This document shows, piece after piece, positions 25,428 through 32,952 of a stretch of DNA of 64,000 bases. This stretch comes from a virus. A program made the position numbers and the translations under genes. The DNA is taken from the IMG/VR virus record IMGVR_UViG_3300009151_000047, positions 25,970 through 89,969 of that record; one strand, 5' to 3'. The notes below the pieces were generated by a model, which did not search any database, was not told the origin of the DNA, and saw only the letters and a program-made list of their open reading frames with translations. Every line of letters starts with the position of its first letter. Position 1 is the first letter of the stretch.

Positions 25428-26254
25428 ACAAATCTTGTTTTCTTGCACCAATACATCCACCAAAATTTGATGAAGGTAGTAAATTAATAGAGAGTTATAA
25501 TAAACACTTTAATGATGATCATATTTACTTAATATTTTCATCTGAAGAAGATGCAAAAGAATTCAAAACAAAAAACAAAAAGTTAAAATATCGTTCAATT
25601 GTTAATCAAAGACCCGTAAATTATGGTGTTATTACTCAAAAAAAATACAGTGGATTGATTGAGATTTTTACACAAGATGAATTTGATAAAGTTGGGGTAA
25701 TTGATGTTGATACGTTATTTCTTAAAAATATGGATTATGATACACTATTTTACCATAAAATAAAAGAGAATACATTATATTCAAATTTAATACAACAAAA
25801 GTATTATTATCAAACTGAACCATTGAAGTTTTTTACAGATTTTGAAAAACAGAAGTTAAGTGATATTCTTTCATATGGTATGTTTAATTCTGAAGTTAAT
25901 GGCACTACAATGAATGTTTTCTTTTGGTTTAATGATATACCGGTTTATAGCAAATTAAACTTCACAGATTTTTTAGAATATATAAACTATGAAGAGAATT
26001 GGATTAAAGTTAATTCACAAGATTTTGATTACATCATATATGGGTTTTATTTACTATTGCACAAATCTGCTAAATTAAAAATATTAAATTTTAATGACGA
26101 TGCAATTTATTGTAAAACAAGTTTTATAGAAAGTCAGGAATTGATTGATGAACATATTTTTCAACATGTTTATTCTTCATATAATCCTATGTGGATTAAA
26201 AATGAAATAAACACAATGAATAATACTTTTTTGAAAGTGCATACAGACAGATGA
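25424..26254 (+). CDS. Glycosyltransferase-like protein (DxD), A+T-rich
   Basis: 276 residues from a GTG that overlaps the previous stop (GTGA). FLAPIHPPKFDEGSKLIESYN, given as landmarks FLAPIHPPKF and KLIESYN, opens it, and KVGVIDVDTLFLKN carries a D-V-D site expected of a GT-A enzyme. Richer in Lys, Asn, Tyr and Phe than its neighbours, suggesting a separate origin. Exact family not recognised. Confidence 0.65.
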   Translation: MNKSCFLAPIHPPKFDEGSKLIESYNKHFNDDHIYLIFSSEEDAKEFKTKNKKLKYRSIVNQRPVNYGVITQKKYSGLIEIFTQDEFDKVGVIDVDTLFLKNMDYDTLFYHKIKENTLYSNLIQQKYYYQTEPLKFFTDFEKQKLSDILSYGMFNSEVNGTTMNVFFWFNDIPVYSKLNFTDFLEYINYEENWIKVNSQDFDYIIYGFYLLLHKSAKLKILNFNDDAIYCKTSFIESQELIDEHIFQHVYSSYNPMWIKNEINTMNNTFLKVHTDR

Positions 26255-26967
26255 AAGTTGCTATAGTATTAACTGGACATCTTAGGTGTTGGCGTGATGT
26301 ATTACCTAATTTTAAAGAGAAGGTAATTGATAGATACAATCCTGATATTTTTATTCATACATGGAATGAAGAGGGATGGTGGATACCTGGGGATAAACAA
26401 AATGAGAAAGGGTATTTTGAAGATACCCCAAAGATTGATAGAGAAGAGATTATTGAGGCATACAAACCAACATCATTAGTAATTGAAGATTGGAATAATT
26501 ACAATGAGTTGTTTGAGTATCGTGGCAATCTTTATAAGAATTTTGCACATAGACCAAAGAATATCTTATCAATGTTTCATAAGTTACATGCGGGTATTAG
26601 TTTAGTAGAAAACTTTGTATCACATACTGGTATGTTTTATGATTTAGTTATACGTATGAGACCAGATATGATTCTACATGAAGATTTGCCAGAATTTGAA
26701 ACTGATAAGTTCTATACTATGGCACATCGTAATCATCTCGGTCAAGGTACAGGTGATATGATTCAAGCGGGTAATATGTTTAATATGATGTTGTTTTCTA
26801 AGGCATCATGTTTCTTAACGCATTTGTATATGAAAACTGATTTATTGTGTCCACATGTTTTATCTACACAATGGATATCTGATATGAGATTACCATGGAA
26901 AGAATTTAGCATACATAAAACATTACAACATACACCTAAAGGTGAATACGTGGAGATGGATAAATGA
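26251..26967 (+). CDS. Glycosyltransferase-like protein (IHTW family)
   Basis: 238 residues. VAIVLTGHLRCWRDVLPNFK and PDIFIHTWNEEGWW are the landmarks of a family of putative glycosyltransferases/LPS proteins that I recognise by the TGHxR...IHTW pair; YDLVIRMRPDMILHEDL is a second family block. Coupled at both ends by 4-nt overlaps. Donor and acceptor unknown. Confidence 0.7.
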   Translation: MKVAIVLTGHLRCWRDVLPNFKEKVIDRYNPDIFIHTWNEEGWWIPGDKQNEKGYFEDTPKIDREEIIEAYKPTSLVIEDWNNYNELFEYRGNLYKNFAHRPKNILSMFHKLHAGISLVENFVSHTGMFYDLVIRMRPDMILHEDLPEFETDKFYTMAHRNHLGQGTGDMIQAGNMFNMMLFSKASCFLTHLYMKTDLLCPHVLSTQWISDMRLPWKEFSIHKTLQHTPKGEYVEMDK

Positions 26968-27644
26968 GTCAATTTGAAGAAATAGTAAAGTTTGAAGATG
27001 GACCAGTTCAGTATGAGAATACGGGTAGTGGTCATATTAAGATGAAACAACATCCATATCCATATTCTATAAAAGAAGAAGAATTTAATTTTCTTAGAGA
27101 TTTGATTATTGAACATAATTTGCAGAGAGGATATGAATGTGCTACTGCATTTGGTGTGAGTAGTTGTGCAATTGGATTAGGTTTCAAACAAACTGGTGGT
27201 AAGATAGTTACTATGGATGCATACATTGAAGAGAAATGTCAGAATCCTGGTGCATACAAAGATTTTGAAAGAACAGTATATGAAACATCTGATGGTTATA
27301 AATCTGTAAAATATCTTATTGAGAAGTTTGAATTACAGAATACGTTATTTCCTGAGATTGGTTGGAGTCCAGATGATACGTTTAGATGCATTAAGAATCA
27401 TTTTCGTGAGAAATTAGATTTTGTCTTTATTGATGCTGGTCATTTTGAAGAACAAATGATTAAAGATATTGATGCATTTTTACCATTATTGGCAGATAAG
27501 TATGTATTAGCATTTCACGATGTATATGAATGGAGTTTTACACAAAAGGTACATGATCATTTATTTGAGAAGATAGGTAAAAAAGTTGAGATTATGATTC
27601 CTTCTGGTCGTGGAGAAAACTTAGGAGTTGTTATAAACCTATGA
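26964..27644 (+). CDS. Class I SAM methyltransferase (Methyltransf_24-like)
   Basis: 226 residues. RGYECATAFGVSSCAIG is the motif I loop, GGKIVTMDAYIEE the acidic second-strand end, and LDFVFIDAGHFEEQMIKDID a typical family motif with metal-style acidic residues. These enzymes often methylate sugars in O-antigen and capsule clusters, which fits the neighbours. Lacks the GxGxG perfect pattern (has EC-A-FGVSS), so cofactor use should be verified. Confidence 0.75.
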   Translation: MSQFEEIVKFEDGPVQYENTGSGHIKMKQHPYPYSIKEEEFNFLRDLIIEHNLQRGYECATAFGVSSCAIGLGFKQTGGKIVTMDAYIEEKCQNPGAYKDFERTVYETSDGYKSVKYLIEKFELQNTLFPEIGWSPDDTFRCIKNHFREKLDFVFIDAGHFEEQMIKDIDAFLPLLADKYVLAFHDVYEWSFTQKVHDHLFEKIGKKVEIMIPSGRGENLGVVINL

Positions 27645-28093
27645 TACTGATTGCACACAGAGGTAATATTAACGGACCTAATATTGCAGAAGAAAACAAT
27701 CCTTATTATTTGGATGATGCCATAGAACGTGGTTATTGTGTTGAAGTAGATTTACGAATGATTAAGAATGATTTATACTTTGGCCATGATTGTGAACAAT
27801 ACAAAGTAAAAGAGAATTACTTAATTGATAGAGTGGACCATCTATGGATTCATTGTAAAGATGTTCGTGCAATGGCATATTGTTTTAATCATCCAAAACT
27901 ACATTATTTTTGGCATGAAAATGATGACTATACAATGACTAATTTTGGGTATACATGGGCATATCCGGGTAAAGAAGTTGTTAATGATATGACGATTATG
28001 GTAATGCCAGAAAAACATTGGAACTATGAAGAAATTAAACAAATTAACCCAATAGGTGTTTGTTCTGATTATGTGAAGATGTTAAAAGTATAA
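27641..28093 (+). CDS. Glycerophosphodiester-phosphodiesterase-like protein, short
   Basis: 150 residues. ILIAHRGNINGPNIAEENNP and YCVEVDLRMIKNDLYFGHD contain the HRG and E-x-D plus HD residues used for catalysis and metal binding in the GDPD family. The normal domain is about 230-250 residues, so the rear half is shortened. It ends the glycan island just before a late promoter. It may trim or transfer a phosphoglycerol or related group; activity on classical substrates is not assured. Confidence 0.7.
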   Translation: MILIAHRGNINGPNIAEENNPYYLDDAIERGYCVEVDLRMIKNDLYFGHDCEQYKVKENYLIDRVDHLWIHCKDVRAMAYCFNHPKLHYFWHENDDYTMTNFGYTWAYPGKEVVNDMTIMVMPEKHWNYEEIKQINPIGVCSDYVKMLKV

Positions 28094-28096
28094 ATA
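28089..28096 (+). promoter_or_regulatory. T4-type late promoter (TATAAATA)
   Basis: Perfect TATAAATA overlapping the stop of the GDPD-like gene and 30 nt before the start of the next gene. It divides the glycan island from the late structural region. Confidence 0.75.
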
Positions 28097-28126
28097 CAGT
28101 ATAACTTGCTATAGAGGCGGGAGAAC

Positions 28127-30541
28127 ATGAAATTTAAAGATTTTATTAAAGAAGAAAAAGAAAAGCATGCCGTTTTGGCATTTGGTAGAGTCAATCCACC
28201 TACAGTAGGTCACGAAAAACTAGTCAATAAAGTCAAAGAGATTGCTAAAAATGTTGGTGGAACACACCATGTTGTTCTCTCACATAGTCAAGACCCAGGT
28301 AAGAATCCTCTCACTTCTCAACAAAAACTAAAACATGCTAAACGATTCTTTCCAGATACTAATCTAACAGTATCAGATAAAGAACATCCTAATTTTCTAA
28401 GTCAAGCGGCAAAGTTACATAAAGCAGGTGCAACACATCTGCATATGGTTGCTGGTTCAGACCGCACAGACGAATATCATAAGTTGTTACACAAATACAA
28501 TAATGTAAAAGGACCGCATGGACACTTCAATTTTAAGAAGATTACAGTTCATTCTGCTGGTCAACGTGATCCTGATGCAGAGGGTGCAGAAGGTATGTCT
28601 GCATCTAAGATGAGAGGTCATGCAACATCTGGTAACTATAAAGAATTCAAACAAGGCATTCCTGGTCGTGTGCAAGATAAACATGCCAAAGAATTATATC
28701 ATGATGTAAGAAAAGGTATGGGTGTTAAAGAAGGATTCAATCTATCATTAGATTTTTTATTTGAACAACAGTTAGATGAAGGTGTGCATGATAAGAGTAT
28801 CTTCAAAGCAGTATTCTTATCTGGCGGTCCAGGTTCAGGTAAAGATTATGTATTAGATAATACACTTGCAGGTCATGGATTAACAGAATTGAATTCAGAT
28901 AAAGCATTTGAATACTTGATGGACAAAGAAAATCTTGATATGAAGATGCCTGCTGGTGAACAAAGCAAAAGAGATTTAGTTCGTGGTCGTGCAAAGAATG
29001 TCACTGAGTTGCGCCAAAGATTGGCATTGTCTGGTCGCAATGGTTTAATCATTAATGGTACGGGTGATGATTTTGAAAAGATTAAGAAGATTAAAGAGAA
29101 GTTAGAAGAGATTGGTTATGCAACATCTATGGTTGCAGTTCAAACTAAAGATGAAGTATCACAACAAAGAAACATTGAACGTGGTCAACGTGGTGGTAGA
29201 ACAGTACCAGAGAATATTCGTAAAGAGAAATGGGATGCAGTTCAAAAGAATAGAGCCGAGTTTGCTAAACTATTTGGACAAAACTATATTGAATTTGATA
29301 ACTCTGAAGATTTACGCTCTGCAGATCCAGAAGTAGTGAAAGCAAAAAAAGAAGAGATGATGCAGATTTTTAAGAAAGTAAAAGAATTTACATCAAAACA
29401 ACCAGATCATGAACAAGCACAACAATGGATGGCAACAGAATTAAATAAGAAAGATACAACAAAACCAAGTGAAAAAGGTTTGAATCAAACACCGCCTACC
29501 GAGTCTGGTGCATATAAAGAAGCAATGAAACTTGGTTTACAATACTATGGTTTTGGTAGATATGGTAAAAACGGAACAACAACACATCACTCCATCAACG
29601 ATAAGTTAGTTGCTGTTGGTAAGATTAAATTGAAAACACCTGATATTCCTACATCAAGTTCATCAATGTCCTCTGGAACACCAAGAGGTGGTGCATCAAA
29701 TACACAGATACCAGCAAAAACAAAAGAAACTATTCAGAAAACTAAAGAGACATCAAAAATTGCTAAATTAAAAAAAGAATCTGTTAATGAACAGTTCTTA
29801 GAATTTATAAATGAAACAGTTACAGTTACATTCAGTGGAGATACACCAGAAGAAGTTGCAAAGGCAATCAAACTATTAAAATCTGATGAAGAACCAGAAG
29901 AAGAAGTTGAAGAGCATTATCAATTTTCAGATAGAAGTGCCTTTAATGCATTGACATTGGGAACACCAATGCTTATAGAAAGTGTAGAGAAAAAGAATTA
30001 TCTTAAAGATGGTAAAGGTAACACTAGAAAATACATGATGAGGCGTGCCGCTGCCAAAGATGCACATCTCAAAAATGGTGAAGTTGAAAAACAAGGCAAT
30101 TTTTATGTAGTTAAACTTAAGGAGAGTAATGATGTTGAATTTCATAAAGAATATATTCAAGAAGAAGGAAGAAGTCAAAGTAGAAGTATCAGTACCAGTA
30201 GAGTCACCGAAGGAAGTAGTTGTGGAGGTGGCGCCAGTTGTGACTGCGGTTGTGGAAGCACCAGCACCAGTCCAAGAACAAAAATCTCCTTCACCCAAGC
30301 GAAGAAGAAGCTCAAAGAAAAAATAAATGAGATTGACATGGGCATAGAACCTGGTATGGCCATGTCTGGTTGGAACCAAGAGATTATTGGTAAAGACGGT
30401 AAAGCAAAACCAAAGATGAAAGATAAATTAAGTGAATTAACTGGTGATGAAACTACTGCATCTATCGGGGATCAAAAAGAAGATGAATTAAAAAAACAAG
30501 GCATTAGTCTTGCTTCATTTAAAAAGAAAAACTATCTATGA
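28127..30541 (+). CDS. Capsid-targeted-like bifunctional nucleotidyltransferase/P-loop kinase (NadR-like layout)
   Basis: 804 residues. N terminus MKFKDFIKEE resembles the T4 capsid-targeting peptide. Residues 15-190 are a cytidylyltransferase-like nucleotidyltransferase: FGRVNPPTVGH (H-x-G-H equivalent, TVGH at 26-29) and MSASKMR at 157-163 (ISSTxxR equivalent), as in NMN adenylyltransferases. At 231-241 SGGPGSGKDY is a Walker A of a zeta-toxin/kinase-type domain. Order NMNAT then kinase is that of NadR. A long Lys/Glu/Ser-rich rear follows, with a second FLEFINE site near 560, a Cys/Gly-rich stretch (overprinted by another frame) and a conserved tail. Late promoter and GGGAG ribosome site upstream. 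Confidence 0.75.
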   Translation: MKFKDFIKEEKEKHAVLAFGRVNPPTVGHEKLVNKVKEIAKNVGGTHHVVLSHSQDPGKNPLTSQQKLKHAKRFFPDTNLTVSDKEHPNFLSQAAKLHKAGATHLHMVAGSDRTDEYHKLLHKYNNVKGPHGHFNFKKITVHSAGQRDPDAEGAEGMSASKMRGHATSGNYKEFKQGIPGRVQDKHAKELYHDVRKGMGVKEGFNLSLDFLFEQQLDEGVHDKSIFKAVFLSGGPGSGKDYVLDNTLAGHGLTELNSDKAFEYLMDKENLDMKMPAGEQSKRDLVRGRAKNVTELRQRLALSGRNGLIINGTGDDFEKIKKIKEKLEEIGYATSMVAVQTKDEVSQQRNIERGQRGGRTVPENIRKEKWDAVQKNRAEFAKLFGQNYIEFDNSEDLRSADPEVVKAKKEEMMQIFKKVKEFTSKQPDHEQAQQWMATELNKKDTTKPSEKGLNQTPPTESGAYKEAMKLGLQYYGFGRYGKNGTTTHHSINDKLVAVGKIKLKTPDIPTSSSSMSSGTPRGGASNTQIPAKTKETIQKTKETSKIAKLKKESVNEQFLEFINETVTVTFSGDTPEEVAKAIKLLKSDEEPEEEVEEHYQFSDRSAFNALTLGTPMLIESVEKKNYLKDGKGNTRKYMMRRAAAKDAHLKNGEVEKQGNFYVVKLKESNDVEFHKEYIQEEGRSQSRSISTSRVTEGSSCGGGASCDCGCGSTSTSPRTKISFTQAKKKLKEKINEIDMGIEPGMAMSGWNQEIIGKDGKAKPKMKDKLSELTGDETTASIGDQKEDELKKQGISLASFKKKNYL
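30129..30326 (+). CDS. Overprinted small protein inside the 804-residue gene
   Basis: 65 residues in another frame of the preceding gene. It has its own AAGGAG 6 nt before ATGATG, and the product is gene-like: MMLNFIKNIFKKKEE, a Val/Glu/Pro-rich middle (EVVVEVAPVV), and a basic SPKRRRSSKKK end. In this stretch the host frame reads as unusual Ser/Gly/Cys-rich sequence (SCGGGASCDCGCG) with codons rare elsewhere, as expected when the other frame is the constrained one. Real translation is inferred, not shown. Confidence 0.55.
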   Translation: MMLNFIKNIFKKKEEVKVEVSVPVESPKEVVVEVAPVVTAVVEAPAPVQEQKSPSPKRRRSSKKK

Positions 30542-30840
30542 TAACACTTAAAGAATTTATTGCTGAAGTTGCAGCATGGCAGAGAAAAGAAGGTAAGAAC
30601 CCTGAGGGTGGTCTCAATCGTAAAGGTATTGAATCTTATCGTAGAGAACATCCTGGTTCACATTTATCATTAGCCGTTACTACTAAACCTAGTAAATTGA
30701 AGGCAGGTAGTAAATCTGCAAATCGTAGAAAATCATTTTGTGCTAGAATGTCTGGTATGAAAGCAAAATTAACATCTGCTAAGACTGCACGAGATCCAGA
30801 TAGTCGTATTAATAAATCATTGAGGAAGTGGAACTGCTAG
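30538..30840 (+). CDS. DUF6321-like protein with capsid-targeting-like start
   Basis: 100 residues. After MITLKEFIAE (pattern of the T4 capsid-targeting peptide, IxE site) comes WQRKEGKNPEGGLNRKG, then RRKSFCARMSGMKAKL, DPDSRINKSLRKWNC, which I recognise as the phage DUF6321 family. Very basic, so nucleic-acid binding is plausible; together with the N terminus this suggests an internal head protein. The start overlaps the previous stop by 4 nt. Confidence 0.8.
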   Translation: MITLKEFIAEVAAWQRKEGKNPEGGLNRKGIESYRREHPGSHLSLAVTTKPSKLKAGSKSANRRKSFCARMSGMKAKLTSAKTARDPDSRINKSLRKWNC

Positions 30841-31956
30841 ATGGCGCAATATAATACTGAAACAACATCGTTAGACCCAAAGATATCGTCACGGTATGAA
30901 GTGATATATCTGGCTAATGGTGCTGCTGGTAATTTGGTTACTATAGGTAATCCATTACCTGTTACATTAGGATCAAATAACATCACTATTACTGGTGATG
31001 TTAATGTTGGAACAACTGTGAATGTCACAAGTTCACCTTCCAATCCAGTTCATATTCATTTAACTGAAGTTGGTACATATGGCAATTTAACTACATTTGT
31101 TCCTATACAGGGTAATGTAACTGCTAACGGTACAGTGAGTGTGAATAATTTTCCATCAACACAAACAGTTAATGGTTCTGTTAGTATTTCAAATTCAACA
31201 GTTGCAGTTACACAGAGTGGTACATGGAATGTATCAACCATTGGCGGTAGCGCTCAGGGCAAGTTGTGGACTATGCAGATAACACAGGGATTAATTGCAG
31301 GACACACTACAGAACAAATTACAGGATACAATCCCTCTACTTCAGCTGGTGATGCTGTATGGTCAGGCGGCACATCATATCCGTGGAGTAGTTTTGCCAC
31401 AGCACAGACATTATATGTAAAGAGTTCAACTAATAATGCTACTGATAGAAGTATGCCAATTCTTATTGATGGGCTAGATGCCAATTATGTTAATCAAAGT
31501 GAAGTAATAACTCTAGATGCGGCAGATTCAAGAACCCCCGTAGCTACATCTAACCATTTTTTACGTATTCATAAGGTCATGTGTTATGGAGCAAATACTA
31601 ATGATGGTGACATTACTACACATGTTACATCTGGCACTGGTACTATAGTATCTAAAATAACATCAGGCAGAGGCGCAGCAAAAGCAGGCATTTATACTGT
31701 GCCCGCAGGTTATACTGGTTACTTGTTTAAAGGTGATGCTTCATCAACAGGTGCCACAGTGGTAAATTTTATGGGTAGATATTTTGGTAAAGCGTTTATG
31801 GTTCTTCACGTAGCTATTGTAGACAACAGCACTTACATATATGACTTTCCGTTTCCATTAGTATTACCACAAAAAACCGATATGTATACTGTAATAGAAG
31901 TTGGAGCAGGAAAAACTGCTGTAAATTACGAGATACTGTTAGTGTCTAACACTTAA
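30841..31956 (+). CDS. Virion appendage/fibre-like structural protein
   Basis: 371 residues. Low in charged residues and rich in Thr, Ser, Val, Asn and Gly with alternating strands (GNITITGDVNVG-type repeats, SGTWNVST), the composition of phage fibres and decoration proteins. AQYNTETTSLDPKISSRYEVIYLANGAAG is the globular start (landmarks AQYNTETTSL and ANGAAG). The last 180 residues look like a beta-rich head domain. It begins on the base after the previous stop. Specific role, fibre or capsid decoration, is undecided. Confidence 0.7.
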   Translation: MAQYNTETTSLDPKISSRYEVIYLANGAAGNLVTIGNPLPVTLGSNNITITGDVNVGTTVNVTSSPSNPVHIHLTEVGTYGNLTTFVPIQGNVTANGTVSVNNFPSTQTVNGSVSISNSTVAVTQSGTWNVSTIGGSAQGKLWTMQITQGLIAGHTTEQITGYNPSTSAGDAVWSGGTSYPWSSFATAQTLYVKSSTNNATDRSMPILIDGLDANYVNQSEVITLDAADSRTPVATSNHFLRIHKVMCYGANTNDGDITTHVTSGTGTIVSKITSGRGAAKAGIYTVPAGYTGYLFKGDASSTGATVVNFMGRYFGKAFMVLHVAIVDNSTYIYDFPFPLVLPQKTDMYTVIEVGAGKTAVNYEILLVSNT

Positions 31957-31999
31957 CTAAATGAATCATAATTAATAAAAACAAAAGGGAGAATCAAAG

Positions 32000-32950
32000 A
32001 TGTTTACAGATAAAACTACGCAGTCAGTAGCAGATGCAGTAAAAAAGATTATGGAAGCAGATGCACAGAAAAAAGTTGAAGAAGCACTAATTGGTGCTCA
32101 AAAGAATATTGATAAGAATCACAATAATAAAATTGATGCACAAGATTTTAAGATTCTTAAAGGTCAAAAGAAAGAAGTTGAAGTAAATGAAATGGATAAA
32201 AGTCAAAAATCACAGGAACGAGGCGGTGATTATCCTTTGGGTCTTAAAAATAAAGATGTAAACATGGTTAAACCAATCACTTCAAATAAAGTAAAGAAGG
32301 ATACCTCTGAAATATTAAAGAAAGCATTTAATAAAGAAGAAGTAGTTAAAGAAGAAGTTCAACAATTAAATGAAGTTAAGTTAGCAGATTTGCCTGTTCG
32401 TAAGATTGAAGGTAAATCATATGGTAAAAACTATGTTGATCCAGAAGGTGCAGATGATGCAGCTGACATGAAATCCAAGAAAAAAGTATCTAAAGGTACA
32501 TATGCTTCACGAGCAACAAGAGGTTTTGAAACACCCGCTTCTAAAGCTAAAAGAGATGCTAAATTGGCAATGCGTGGAGAATCATTTACTAATTTATTGA
32601 ATAGTTATCAAGAAAATGGTATCAAAGGTTTGTTTGAGAGTCTTGAAAAAATTGAAGAAGATTCAACTGAAGAAGTTAAAAAACAATTAGATGATGCACA
32701 AGCAAAATCTGAAGGTAAAAAAACACAACCAGATTTATCAAAAGGTTCTGTTCAAGCAGTAAAGAGTGAATCAGTTGAAGTGGAAGTTGAACAGATTGAA
32801 GAGCGCACATTAACTGGTGCTGAAACAGATAAGAAAGAAGAAATTGTTAAATCAATGAAAAAAGGTTTAGCCGGTTTCAAAGAGCGTTATGGTGATCGTG
32901 CAAAAGAAGTAATGTATGCAACAGCAACCAAACAAGCAAAAAAGGACTGA
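32000..32950 (+). CDS. Head-core-like protein with an EF-hand-like loop
   Basis: 316 residues, Lys/Glu-rich and probably helical. At about residues 38-50 DKNHNNKIDAQDF has Asp/Asn at EF-hand positions 1, 3, 5, 9 and 12, a calcium-loop pattern found in several T4-like late proteins. Multiple (L/I/V)xE sites (e.g. QQLNE, EQIEE) could be cut by a gp21-type prohead protease. GGGAG ribosome site before ATG. Likely a scaffold or internal head protein; this is inferred from composition and context. Confidence 0.65.
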   Translation: MFTDKTTQSVADAVKKIMEADAQKKVEEALIGAQKNIDKNHNNKIDAQDFKILKGQKKEVEVNEMDKSQKSQERGGDYPLGLKNKDVNMVKPITSNKVKKDTSEILKKAFNKEEVVKEEVQQLNEVKLADLPVRKIEGKSYGKNYVDPEGADDAADMKSKKKVSKGTYASRATRGFETPASKAKRDAKLAMRGESFTNLLNSYQENGIKGLFESLEKIEEDSTEEVKKQLDDAQAKSEGKKTQPDLSKGSVQAVKSESVEVEVEQIEERTLTGAETDKKEEIVKSMKKGLAGFKERYGDRAKEVMYATATKQAKKD

Positions 32951-32952
32951 TC

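Noticed and set aside
29927-30379. 150-codon minus frame opposite the end of the NadR-like gene
   Set aside because: Poly-Thr/Ser and Phe-rich, no ribosome site; explained by the overprinted and codon-biased + frames.
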